A stretch of 64,000 nucleotides of DNA from Geosiphon pyriformis. Its lineage: Eukaryota > Glomeromycota > Glomeromycetes > Archaeosporales > Geosiphonaceae. The stretch covers positions 264,046-328,045 of the forward strand of contig JAAOMT010000519.1 of NCBI GenBank assembly GCA_016748015.1, read 5' to 3'. This document shows positions 34,546 through 46,808 of the stretch, one piece after another (the stretch's first letter is position 1; the number at the start of each line of letters is the position of its first letter). The notes under the pieces are model-generated. The model did not search any database, had not been told where the DNA came from, and saw only the letters and a program-made list of their open reading frames with translations. The translations under genes and the position numbers were made by a program.

Positions 34546-36113
34546 TTTAACACTTAAAAATTTTTTTGTTATAAAATCACAATTACTTTTTTAAATCAAT
34601 TTTATATTTTCTTTTTTTTTCTTGATTTGTATTTATAAAATTAGTCAAAGAAATAAAAAACTTGCCTTAATAATTTACTAAATAAACAATCATTGAAAAT
34701 AAAAAATACTAGTTATTATATTCTAAGAACATAAAATTATAGCAGGTGTATTATCATTATTGACAATTACAAACTATTCTTTAACATTCACATTTCTCTT
34801 AAAAATATTAAAAAATGTGATTTTAAGATTAATCACATCAATTTGTTTTCTGAATGTAATTTCTGAAGTTAAACTTATATTGCTCTTATTTACTTTCTTC
34901 TTTGTTATCTTTTAACATATTATTTCAACTCATAACAATATCATAAATTTTAAAGCTTTTATTTTGTTATAAAAAAAATAAAAAGCAAATCAATGAAATT
35001 TAAATTATAAATATTTATCTTAATAAATATACATATTATAAACAACAAAACTAGTAATGTCATTTATATATGATTATTAATATATCTTTTTAACCATTAA
35101 ATATATTAAATACACATAATAAACAAAAAATATTGAAAATTTAAACACTCAAATATTCGAAAAAAGCACCTTATCACACGAAACCTCAGCTATTAACAAT
35201 TTTTTTTGGTTGTTTTTTTTTAAATTTTATATCATATATTAGGTCATATAAATATATATTAACAAATTATTTTTTGCTTATGTAATAATTATAAATGTTT
35301 TTTTATAAAACCTATATTTATATATAATAATTAAAATTTTAAAATTTTTTAGCTTTGGTTTCATTTATTTCAAATTATTTAACAATGTTATAATTTGCAT
35401 TTTAATATAAATTACATTTATATTTTATATTTAATAATAGCTTTACATATAATTAAGAACAAAAAAATAATTTCCAAAATATATTCTTTGAACAAATTAA
35501 TAACAATATTTTTTATTGATACATAAAACTAATATATATATGAACAACATATTTATTCTCTTACCGTCAAACAATGTTTGTCTAAAAACAATTGTAATTA
35601 AAATAAAATAAAACCTTCATAAAAAGATTGCTTTATTTAAAAGTTTATTAAATTTTATAAACAAGATAATAATAATTCAAATTCAAATTCAAATTCTTTG
35701 CTTTCGTGTTCTCTTTTTCTTCGATTTCGGGTAAGCATTCAGGATCAGTTTCTCCAATATTAAAATTAAATTAAAATATTTTGGAAACTAAAAATAAACA
35801 AACTTCAACAAAAAAAGATATTTTTTTCGGTGGTAATGAGATTCTTTTAAATTGAATAATCAAAAATTATACAGAATTCACTTTATTTATTAGTACTAGT
35901 CTTAAATTAATTTTTGAAATAAAAATACTTTTGAAAAATGTAATTACAAGTAAATAAACATCAGTAATATGTTTAGAAAGTAACTAATTTTTAATTATGA
36001 TAAAATTCTTATCCTAATAAAGTTTGCTTTTGTATTTAAACGGAATTTTTCTATCAAAGAAAACTAGCTTTTATGAGAGAATTATAATGATGAAAAGTTT
36101 TTTCAATGAATTT

Positions 36114-36527
36114 TTAGGTTTGTAAAATGGTATTTGAGTTAAATTTTTCATGACTGTTTGGGTGGTTTGTATAGCTGCCTCTAGACCAGCTAGAGGATAT
36201 ATCTTCTTCGGGATTTTTTTTTGTTTTATCCAATATTAAACAATTTTCTAATGGCTGAATTACTTCTTCATAGACTTCCGGATGTATTTGAGCCCAAGTC
36301 ATCGAATTTGGTCTTTTCTGTGTCATATTTATGGGCAAAAGTCTCGCTACATTAAACTTTTTCTTTCCATTTTTACAAACAGGCCGATTGGTCGGAGTAT
36401 GACACCGTTCTCGAGATCGTCGAAAGACGAGTAGAGTAAAAATGAAGAGAAACCAGACGATTAAGACGGCGCAGAATAAATAAAATGCTCGGTCTGAGAA
36501 ATTCTCAAATTTGAATTCCATTTTCAT
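36114..36527 (-). CDS. Small single-pass membrane protein, unknown
   Basis: A 137-aa protein I do not recognise. The ATG at 36527 is used (a second ATG two codons later is equally good); the longer frame begins at TTG and looks non-coding. Residues about 12-35 form one transmembrane segment (AFYLFCAVLIVWFLFIFTLL) followed by Arg-rich stop-transfer residues (FRRSRERC), so the ~100-residue tail is probably cytosolic. That tail has KKKFNVARLLP, WAQIHPEVYEEVIQPLENC and a Ser/Asn-rich end. It is divergent from another single-pass protein gene beginning at 37092, 564 bp away. Confidence 0.7.
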   Translation of the reverse strand: MKMEFKFENFSDRAFYLFCAVLIVWFLFIFTLLVFRRSRERCHTPTNRPVCKNGKKKFNVARLLPINMTQKRPNSMTWAQIHPEVYEEVIQPLENCLILDKTKKNPEEDISSSWSRGSYTNHPNSHEKFNSNTILQT

Positions 36528-37091
36528 GCATGTATATACATATGAATATAGTGTATTTATATCTGTTCTAGCAGTAAAAATGATTGAAAGATGACAATAT
36601 ATGCTAGTATTTCTAACTCCAAGCGGTTCTCCAGTTTTTGCCTTCGCCAGCTTCAAACTTATGCAAAATATGTTTAGCGTTTGTAGTTGAGCTTAAATCT
36701 AAAAAGTTTTGTTACTATTTAATATACTTAAGTTGAAACAGCTATGATGAAACAACAATAATTGAGATTGAATAAAAAGGCCAGCTTAAACTAAATTCAA
36801 GTGTGATCTTCCTTTTCAAATTTTAGCTTCGGGGAAAATGTAGAAAAGTTTAGATTTGTTTATGAATCTCATAGATCTGATGCTCTCTATCACAAATTCT
36901 GATTCTCATTAAGTTATTTTTATTATCGATAAGTTTTCTACCCACAAGAAGGATCGTATTAGTAAACACGATCAAACAGAATAGCAAACTTTTCTTTCAA
37001 GGAGGCCTTTGAACTTTTTCTTTCACTTTTTAATACTTGAAAGGACTTTTAATGAAAATAACTCTAAACCTTTATTCATGCATTTGTCACC
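36528..37091. promoter_or_regulatory. Shared divergent promoter region
   Basis: 564 bp between two divergently transcribed small membrane-protein genes. No motif is recognised. Confidence 0.4.
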
Positions 37092-37487
37092 ATGTCAATT
37101 TTCATAATTCTGGGTATCGTTGGTATCTTTTTAATCCTACTGATAGTTTCAATATATATTTTCAAAAAGGCCCTTATAAACGATGGCACTAAATTTAAAC
37201 CTGATTCTAATACAAGAACCTTGAAGGTTGCTGAAAGTCAGCCTGTTGATTCACCATCAGATATGATTCCAATCCAAGAAAATGAATTTGAAGAAAAAAA
37301 ACTACAAATCTCTAAACGAAAACTCGAAGCCGTTATAGCAGAAGTACCAACTGCTTGGATAGCTTCGGAGCTTTCATCATCACCTATGATGATTGAGCCG
37401 ATATTGCCAGATGGTCATGATGAAATGGTATTGGGACAACCATCTTCATCGAAAATCAATCCACCTTTGGAGATTCACGTTGAATAG
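37092..37487 (+). CDS. Small single-pass membrane protein, unknown
   Basis: 131 aa, single exon, real ATG. The first ~26 residues are a hydrophobic anchor (MSIFIILGIVGIFLILLIVS, then IYIF) followed by KKALINDGTK, giving a signal-anchor type I/III topology. The remaining ~100 residues are hydrophilic and acidic or Ser/Pro-rich, with a helical Lys/Glu patch (EFEEKKLQISKRKLEAV). No known domain is seen. It resembles its divergent neighbour in architecture only, not in sequence. Confidence 0.7.
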   Translation: MSIFIILGIVGIFLILLIVSIYIFKKALINDGTKFKPDSNTRTLKVAESQPVDSPSDMIPIQENEFEEKKLQISKRKLEAVIAEVPTAWIASELSSSPMMIEPILPDGHDEMVLGQPSSSKINPPLEIHVE

Positions 37488-38552
37488 CTGTGCATTATCA
37501 ATCTAGATTCAAATTGCCAAATTTCTTTTTACTTGGCCAAAATTACCTTTTTGAATTCTAAAATCCAAAGTTAATCCTACTTCAACTGTAAAATTTTTTT
37601 GAAAGAAATAAAACATTGAAGACTGCTTAATCCACATGAATTACTTTCCCCAATAATATAGCAATTAGTTAATCCAAAAAATATCAAACACTTTTAATAA
37701 GGAAAAGTTAGTTTTTTGAACCAAATAATTGCCGTTTGACGAACAAACTTAAATCCTCGCTGATGTTTAACGAGGGATATTTCAGAGAAAAGCTAAACTT
37801 GAAAATTTTGTGATATATTTTTTCCTTGTTAAAAATCAACAATAGTCGTTTCAGTATTTGCCAAGGCTTCAATTTAAAAATACTATTGAAAACATGCTAG
37901 AAATGGTGTGTGTGTATAATTGAGACCAAAAAGTAGACATCAGAATGTGATACTAATTAGATTCTCTAAACTAAATTGGAATTTATTTAAACCTTAATTT
38001 TTTTGTGATTGCTATCAAAGACTTAAACCACAAGAATTGTAATGGTTTTATATCCCTTAGCAAACTTTATCAGTATAAATTTAAGCAAAGCTCATAAGAT
38101 CTTGATTAAAATACTATTTTATAATTTTTCTCGTGCTCAATACCTAGCTCCAAAATATTTGGTCTGAATTTTACAATCTAAATTTAGGTTTGGTTTCAAC
38201 AATAAAAAAGGGCCACTATTGCTTCCTAATTAAAATGAAAGAACTTACCCAAAATTTTTAAAATGATTTTTCAAAATAAATAGAAGGTTTCTTAGAAAAG
38301 TTATAATTTAACACTGAATTCTCTTAAAATAACAGCAACAAAATCAAATTTTGGGATCCACAACTAGGGATAAATTTTTGAGCAAACAATTGTGGAAGTT
38401 ACGATACATGTATTTTCGAACTAACAACAACAGTGGAAATACTAATCGGGCAAAAATCAAGGGCTTAGACATCAATAAAAAACCTAAATGCCGAAAAATA
38501 ATAAAATAACAGGTTATTGAAAAAATCAAAATAAGTCAATTTGTGACCTCAC
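37488..38552. other. Intergenic region
   Basis: AT-rich sequence with no credible gene; flanks of two plus-strand genes. Confidence 0.6.
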
Positions 38553-38943
38553 ATGACCGCCTATTTTTCTGCTTTTGTGCTTTTATGTCCCATTCACGTT
38601 ATCAACCCGTCTCTTTTGCGTTTCACGCCCTTTAACAGTCGCAACGTTAAACATGATTTCTTAAGGTGTTCACAATCGAAATCTGACATTATCAAGGGCC
38701 ATATAAAAGCTATCAAAGATTTAAGGTTCCTTTTCCGTGACATGAATGATGGCTCTGGTAACTACAAAGTACTTTTGATTACTAAAGATATAGAAAAAAT
38801 AGTAAGGTATTAAAATCTCCACCAAGTCCATGCCCAATAAACACAATATTCGAAAAACTATTGATTAAAGTGTCCTTCAAGTGCTGCCGAATGACAGTTC
38901 TACTTCTTTAAGCAATTGTGAATCAACACGTTCATTCGTCTAA
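38553..38943 (+). CDS. Small two-exon protein, unknown
   Basis: Exons 38553-38806 and 38871-38943 with a 64-nt GTATTA..AAG intron; the phase closes and gives 108 aa. Base composition is clearly less AT-rich than the surroundings, which supports coding. The N-terminus (MTAYFSAFVLLCPIHVINPS) is hydrophobic and is followed by Arg/Phe-rich sequence, so it could be a signal peptide or mitochondrial presequence. The middle is basic and helical (SDIIKGHIKAIKDLRFLFRD) and the end is Ser-rich. Not recognised. Without the splice the protein would end six codons later in TAA at 86 aa. Confidence 0.5.
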
Positions 38944-41900
38944 GGTAAATTTAGCTGCACTAATGTTGAATTTTTCGAACTCCATTCTTGCCTTGTTAAT
39001 TTCTTTTGTGTAAAAGAGAAATTATTGATGTTATTTTGGTGGAAAAAAAAGGTATACCATTCATGAAAATCAAAGATCTGAATTGGAGAACCTTGATTTA
39101 TATCTAATTTTTGAGCGAATTTAATATTTTTTAAATCTATTAAATTTTTTTGATATCTATGCATCCAAAAATAAATATCAATAGCATGAAAGTTGCCATT
39201 ATAATTTTAGATCTGCTTTGAAGATTGAGTTTAAACTGCATTTCAATTTAAAATAAAATTCAATTATAGCTAATTTTTAAAGGATGAAGACAATGTGAGA
39301 GATGGAATATAACCGAGATGGTTTATATAATAACCAAAATGTATGTATTCTCTACAAAATTTTGGGAAACAAAATCCGATGAATTTATTATTTATTAATT
39401 TGACATACACCTATGATTTTGACACTCTCAAATCGTGTTCAGCCTCGAAATTTCACTCAAACTATACAGATAAGTCTAACTGATTCATTTCAAAAGATAA
39501 AAAGGGGATAGCTGTCTGAATATGATTCGAGACTGCCAAGATCATATGTGTCTTTCAAATTAATGAACTAATAGGTTTTCTTTTGGCATTAAAAGTCTCA
39601 GAATTAATGAAGTATCTCTTATAATTCTCAATTATATTTTAAAAAATAATAAATAAATAAATAAATGCAGTGGATTTTGTTTCCTAAATGTCTCTGGAAA
39701 ATAAACACTTTGCTTGTTAAATAAACAATCTTAATGATATATTCTATATCTTACATGATTTTCATCTTTCAAGAATTGTTTCTTTATTCTCTATAGACAT
39801 TTAGGAAATAAAATTCAATGTATAAATTTATTTATTTGTTTCTTTAAATATTTCTGGGAATTACAAGAAATGTTCCATCAATTTTGAGATTTTAAGGGTT
39901 TTCCACAAATAAGATTTTTATCAAAAGAGGATTCGATAAACAATAATTGAGTTGACATTATACAATATTCACTGAAATTTCTGAAAATTCTAAAGAAATT
40001 TTCTTAATGTGTTTTATAATATGTATTTGAATTTTTGCTTTTATATTATTAAACATGAAGTTGATATACTAACCCTAAAATTAGATATATTCAGTCATTT
40101 GCTGGACAAAGCATATCTTGACTAATGTTATTAAACCTATAAAAAAGGATAATTAATAAAACATTTTAATTCAAATAATTTAGTATTTTTAATCGGATTT
40201 CAAAATATATTTCAAGTTAGCACAATCTCTAACTGAGAAATTTTTCGCTTGCTTCAAAGAGTAACATAACACTTATTGAAATTTAGGACGATACCTTTGT
40301 ACACATAAAGAAATTGGTAAAGAAAAAAAATGAATTTTTAAAGTTTTGTTTTGTTTTGTTTAAATATTGTTAATACAAGAAATATCATTTCGTGCAATTC
40401 AATAAAAAATTTTATTTATTTTAATTTAATAAAAATAATCAAGTATTTAAAGTGTAATGTAATTAGCACTTCCAATTACTTATTTTTATGTACAGCTGAT
40501 TTAGAAATTAAGAATAAAGTGGTAAGTAGAGTTTGGGCATTTAAAAGTCAGTAACAGAAGCTTTTTACAATAAATCAATAGTTATATAATAATTAGGAAA
40601 TCTGATGCCAAAATGCAAAGATAAAGATGGAGAGATTAATATTATTTTTATATAATATTAATTAAAATTTTTGTTTTTTGGGAAGTAATATAAAAAAGTA
40701 TTGGGAATTTTTAAAAAACATTAAATTAGTGTAATTGAAAATTGCTAATCTTGTTAAAAAAAATTGATAATAGTTATTATAAGAAAATTTGAATATTTTG
40801 AACAAAATTTAGAATTAATATAAAAAAAGCAGATATAATTAGAACTAATGACTTAAATACATTAAGAAAAACAAAAGTTTTAAATAAAAACTTTAATAAA
40901 TTTGTAATTATATTGTGAGTTTTAAAGGTTTAAAAAATTTTATATATATTATATATTATATAGTATTTTTAAGATTATAAAGTCTTAATAGCTTTGCTTT
41001 AATTTATTGTTTTGTCTAGCTAATTAGTGTAATCTTAACTGTTTTAAATAGTTGTTAATATATAAAAAACACATAAGTTGCTTTTAATATGTAATATTTT
41101 TGGTTACATATTTTCAAATTATAGTTGAATTACATTTAGTTAACACATTAATAAAAAACAAAGTATAATCCAATTACTACTAAATTTATAAACAAAAAAT
41201 ATTGCGCATTAAAAACAATATATATGTTAATTATATGTGACCAATGCAATTTTAAATTGAAAAGCTTAAAACTTAAAGTTTTATATTTACTAAAATACCA
41301 TAACTTATAATACTTTCAATAAATAACCCAATATTAAAATTAAGAAAAATATACAAAAATCCAGTTATTTTAATGAAAATCAACCAATAAATATTTTACC
41401 AACAATGACGCAGAAATAAAATCAGTAAAATATTATAAAAACAATTCTAATTTTTGCTACTAAGTATATAAACTAAAATCAAATTAAAAAATTGTCTTAG
41501 AAATATTACTTAGATTATTACCGGTTAGCAAAAATTAACATTAAAGGAGAAATAATAGATGTTGCATGTACAAAAAACATTAAAATAATGCTTCAGAATG
41601 AAATAAAAAAGCGATTTATTGTTGGACCAATTAAAAAATATACCCAAGCTATCTATTTATTTCTAATCCAAATTCCGCATTTACAATTGGTTCAAAAACG
41701 TAAAAAACTATGTATTAGTAAACATAGAATTCAGAGGTTTGATTTCATAGATTGCTTTACTATATTAGTAAATACATAAAAATTTTACCAAATTTAAACT
41801 TCTTTAAACTATTATAATTCCAACTTTTGGAATACATCAAGAAGCTTATATTTGTCTCAAACCCAATTACTACTCATCAAAATTTTGAATTCAATAAACA

Positions 41901-42309
41901 GATATGCCAAAAAAATTGATTTACTATTTTTAATATTTTTATTTTCAAAGGTTCAAAAAAGTCAGAATAGTATTTTTTAATCCTAATAGTTATTCAGTTA
42001 TTTTATTTAATAAATTAAATATTAAAATTATACATTACAATATTTTTTAACATAAATTACTCCAATGTATTCCTAATTTTACAAAAATTATTGAATATTT
42101 ACTTTTAAAACCAATCACTTTTTCCACATCCAAGATTTATTATTGCCAAACAGAAAAACTTTCTTGAATTAATATAAAAAGCTAGAAATGCACTAACAGA
42201 GACAACTTAAATAGCTCTTAACCAAAATTTTGAATATCTTTGCACAAGATAATAATAATTTTAAAAAAATTGGTATTGTTAAACATAGCATATACACAGA
42301 AATGCTTAA
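38944..42309. other. AT-rich desert
   Basis: No gene was recognised. AT content rises sharply after about 40.3 kb. The frame at 41588-41779 is open but does not resemble any family; it might be a remnant of the upstream part of the decayed gypsy element. Confidence 0.65.
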
Positions 42310-43870
42310 TAATTTAGACAATAAACATACAGAGTTTCAATAACCAGCCACCAATTTATTCGAAAAGAAGTCCAAAAAATGTCAACAATAATCTTATGAA
42401 AAAATACTTATCTTTTGTCCAAAATTAATAATATGTTGAAAAATCTAAATGGTTCTTAATCTTAGATTTGACCAGTAGCTATTAACAAGTTGAATAAGTC
42501 TTAAGAACCAGAAAAAACAGCATTGACTACCCAAGAAAAAAATTATGAATTTACCAATACACTAGCAATATTTTAATGATTAATAAATATTATACTCTAA
42601 ATTATTATAAAAGTCAATAGGTGTGTATTTGGATAACACTGACATTTTTTATTAATATTTAAAGCTTATTTACAATATCTGCAAAAAGTTTTCAAAAATT
42701 ATGAAAAGCAGGTTAAAATTAAATATTAAAAAATACCCTTTTTATCAAAAAAGTTTAGTATTTTTGACCACATTATTAGCCAGCATAAAGTCAAACCAAA
42801 TCCTGGTAAAATTGAAAAAATACAAAGCTTTTTAGTACTTTAAAACACACCTGAGCTTAGAGAATTTTTAGAATTAGTTTCATATTACCGAAAATTTTCA
42901 GCTATTGCAAATCCTCTTAGTTATTTGCTCAACAAAAATTTTAAGTGAATCTCTGAACAACAAAAATTTTCAAACCAGTTGATAACAGCTTTAATCTATT
43001 TTATACTTATTTTAACAAAAAATTTTACTCGTTAACGAATGCATTTTACCCAAAATTTGGTGCTATTTTGTTTCAATTAGATGACAATAAAAAATAAAGT
43101 TGCAGTATATGTCAGCATAATCCGAAAAACAATCAAAAAAATTATGGTGTATTAAATGCAAAACAGCAGCTCTTATATGAGTCTTTAAACATTTTTACCA
43201 ATATTTTCTTAAAAAATAGTTTAACGTATTTATTACAATATTGGACTTAAATAACTTGCCAACACAGCTGAATTAAATTTAAAACAAGCCAATTAAAATA
43301 AATTCTTAACCAACTTTAATTATTTTATTATAAATCAGAAAAGTTTTATACCAATATTAATAGAGTTTTTAGCATATTTGCAATCAACTCTAAAACAAAA
43401 TCAATAAATTCAGAAAACGTTAACACTTATTATATTGATAAAACTGATATTAAGTAAAAAACATTTTTTCAACAACTAAGTAAAACAATGTTCTTTATTA
43501 TCAAAATTTTAAAGACCCAAATAATTTATTTAGAGTAATTCGAAAACCAGAAAAAGAAGCAATTCTTTACAACATGCATTTAGATTTATTATTAAACATT
43601 TTGGAGAAAAAACAATACAATTCAAAGAACTTCTTAACATTATTTTTGGTCTTAAATACAAAAACACATTAGATAATATGTTAAAATCTGTAACAATTGT
43701 CAAACAAGAGAAGAAACCAAATCAACAGAATTTTTAAATTTAATCAAAGTTGAATAATTATTTTAGAATTAATTTAATTGAACTTCCACTTATTACAACT
43801 AAAAAACCTAATACATTGTAGTAACACTAGATTATTTTAAGAAATTTCGAATGCGTTGTTTTAATTCTAT
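42310..43870 (+). mobile_element. Decayed Ty3/gypsy retrotransposon (RT, RNase H, integrase remnants)
   Basis: Reading across frames on the plus strand recovers pol landmarks in the correct order. FIRKEVQKM and KSKWFLILDLTSSY (RT palm entry) lie near 42354-42490, and EKTALTTQEKNYEFTN near 42520. VYLDN at about 42622-42640 stands where the catalytic YLDD should be. Next are FDHIISQHKVKPNPGKIEKI and ELREFLELVSYYRKFSAIA near 42760-42910. RNase H-like remnants (TNAFYPKFGAILFQ, NYGVLNAKQQLLYE) lie at about 43030-43190. Zinc-binding integrase remnants (RVIRKPEKEAILYNMH) lie near 43535-43580, and YIVVTLDYFKKF, the first integrase catalytic Asp region, near 43810-43850. Stops and frameshifts are everywhere. 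No LTRs were identified. Confidence 0.8.
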
Positions 43871-46808
43871 TTGCTATTTGAATATTGAAATGAAAGTTTT
43901 AAATATTTTTTAAATCAAAATAATATTTAAAAGTTTTATTTTTATTTATATTAGCAAAAAATTATTAGGCAATTCTTTTAACAGCTTTACCAACAGTTTT
44001 TTAAATAAATCAGATAAATAAAAACTTAAAATTATTATCATATTGATTAACTGTAATAGCTTAAAAAAAAGCAAATATGTAATGTTTTAAAAAGTTAATA
44101 CTATGTTGTTATTTAGATTGATGGTCATTACATCAAAAATAACAGTGTTAAAAAAGTGCTTAATTTGTTTAAAAGATTGTTTGTTTTAACTAAGTGGTGA
44201 ATAGCGAATTTAATAATTTAAACTTAGAAAACAATTGATTAAAAGTAATTAAATAAATTAATTGGTTAATACAATTGTTTTTTATAAGCATTATTAAAAT
44301 AAATTTTTGTTAAATGTTTGTTAAAAACCATGGTTAAAAATTTTTTCCAACAAAGAAACAAATTAAATCTGAAAAAAAATCGATTTCAATATAATTAAGA
44401 TTGTTTACAAAATGGTAAATAAATTAAATTTTGAAACATTACAAAAAGCATTATTTTTATGTTCTAAGTTAGAATAACATGTTAGTTGTTTTTCAATAAT
44501 TATTTTTTCAATAATAAAAATAAAAAAAAGAGAAAAAATTGTAATTTTTTGTTTTAAAATATTCAAATTAAAGAAAATTAAGGTATAAAAATAATAATAA
44601 GAAATTAGCATGCTAATACTTAAATAGTCAAATGTTTTTTATAACTTTAAAAATTTTTGCTTATATGTCTTTTAAAAGAAATGAATAATCAAGTTAATAA
44701 TCAAATCAACAATTAAGTCAATAAACAAGTTAATAACTAAGTTAACAATTAAGTTATTAATCAGATTAATGATTAAGTCAACAATTAATTTTAAAATTAA
44801 AACGGCTAATACATAAATAAATATATTAAAAATAAGTATTATCAAAGAAAATAGAAAAATTGAACTGTAATAATATATAAAATAAATAAAAAATACCAGT
44901 AATTTATTGTATTACAATTTGTTTTAATAATAAACCTGTTTTTACAAAATTGAATAAAATATTTAAAAAAATCACTTTTTTTTGATTTATAAGGCTAATA
45001 AGTGAATTTAACTATGTAATTCATACTTCATTATTGACCAAAGTTTTTTATAAAATTTAAATTGAGACTATAGGTGGTTTAAAATATTTATTTTTTTTGT
45101 AATAAAAATTTTTGTCATATGAACTGGGACATAGTCTTGTTAAAGTTTTTTTTCCAAAAAAATCTGAATGACAAAATTAGATGTTTTTTAATAGCTTAGC
45201 TTAAATGTACAATAAAAAAACTCTTGCTTAATCATTTTTATGAATTAAAACAAAATAACAAATTAATGTTGTGAATAAATTAAAATAAGATTTAAAAATT
45301 ATTTTTGATTCAACTTTCATTTGTAATAACAGAAAATATTTTTATTTTGAACAATTAAAAATTCGAATTATTTACATGAAAATGTGCTAAAAATTTGTAG
45401 CAAACCAGTTTGTCTTTTAAAAAGTTTTTTGAATTGATGTGCCTTTTATACATATTAGACCAAAAACAAAAAAAGTTTGAAATTATTAAAATTTTACTAT
45501 TTGTTGGTCTTAGTTTTTTGGCATATTACTGTGGAATTCACAAATACATTTTATATTAATGCAATTTTTTATAATTATCTATAATGGTTATGAAAAATGC
45601 CGCAAAAGATTGTTTTAAAATGAGTTGACTATTTTTAGTTAAATTTACAAGTTTTTTAAAAAAATTATCCTATAAATTTGAGAATTTTAAAACTTCAAAT
45701 TTCTTAATCAAATAGAAAACTTAATCCTACAAAACTCTATATTATTGAAAGCACAAATTTTATAAAACACAAAAGACTCATTAATTAACAAATATATCAA
45801 AAATGAACCTATATAAAAATATTAATAAAATTAAAAAACGAGAATATATAACATAAAAGAGATAATGTTCTGCAAAAATAATACCACTTAATAATTCTTA
45901 TAAAATTGTTCAATATATTCACAATTTATACGAAATTAATTGCGAAATTCAATTAAAACAAGAACTAAGATTTTATGTATAACAGTTTCAAGGCATTTAA
46001 TTAAACATAAACATAAAAATGGTTTATTACTTGAAACATTTTTGCCTATTTTGGTTCAAGAAATTTTGTTACAAAGATCTGTTTTTATTTAAATAATAAT
46101 TCAATTATTCTAAAACATTATTAAACATTAATATAAAAATTCCCAATTAATTTGTCCAATACCAACTTATTTTTATAGTATATTGAGTGCCCAATATTTC
46201 TTATATCATTTTTTATTATATCATTAATAAATTCAATAAAAATATTTTTAAAAAATAATTTAAATGAAAACATGATATAAAAATTAAATTTGACCAATCT
46301 TAAAAATTAAATTAGGTAAAATTATTTTTTCAAACTATAAATAAGTTTTGTACTTATTACTAATTTTAAAAAAGTTTTTTCAACATGCAGAAAAATAAAT
46401 TTTTGAAAAAATATTTAATTAAAATAAAGCAAAGTCAAGACATGAAATTGTAGCATTTTTTTTACACATTTAGAGAAAATTTAAATCCTGAACATAATTG
46501 TTGTTGCTATGGGAGAATTTTATTTAAACAAAAAATTTTCATTTATCGTCAAAAAGTTTCGCTATACATTTAAAATGAAATTTCCCAAAATAGTTAAAGC
46601 ATGTATGAATTACTTCTCTGGTATAAAATGCGCATTCTTGAAGAAATGTAATAGCATAATAATACCTCCTGAATAAATTAGAGTCAGCGTCAGAAAGAAT
46701 CAAAGTAGAGCTAGATAGAATGCGCATCGATAAAAAAAGATGTAATGTCAGGGAATCATCTTTGTGAAGCATGTTTTATAAATTCTTATCTCGAAACATC
46801 AGTGTCTT
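43871..46808. other. AT-rich desert downstream of the gypsy relic
   Basis: No recognisable gene. It may include the rest of the retroelement but no LTR could be seen. It contains a degenerate AAGTTAATAA-type minisatellite at about 44688-44790. A 77-codon frame at 46539-46772 lies 37 bp past the next gene's stop and is not convincing. Confidence 0.6.
44688..44790 (+). repeat. Degenerate AAGTTAATAA-type minisatellite
   Basis: Tandem 12-15-bp variants such as CAAGTTAATAAT, CAATTAAGTCAATAAA and CAAGTTAATAACTAAG. Its reverse complement is recognisable at 34437-34545. Confidence 0.6.

Larger units (their letters stand above)
31776..36113. other. AT-rich gene desert with tandem repeats
   Basis: More than 4 kb of extremely AT-rich sequence without credible open frames. 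It contains a three-copy ~63-bp tandem repeat at 33161-33349 and a degenerate AT minisatellite near 34437-34545. At the left edge (31962-31991) sits ACACCCGTTAATCCGAATTC, a less AT-biased fragment that may be a DNA-transposon end without a partner. Confidence 0.7.

Noticed and set aside
46539-46772. 77-codon frame directly after the Ser/Asn-rich gene
   Set aside because: Probably 3' UTR; no splice joins it in phase to the upstream gene and it resembles no family.
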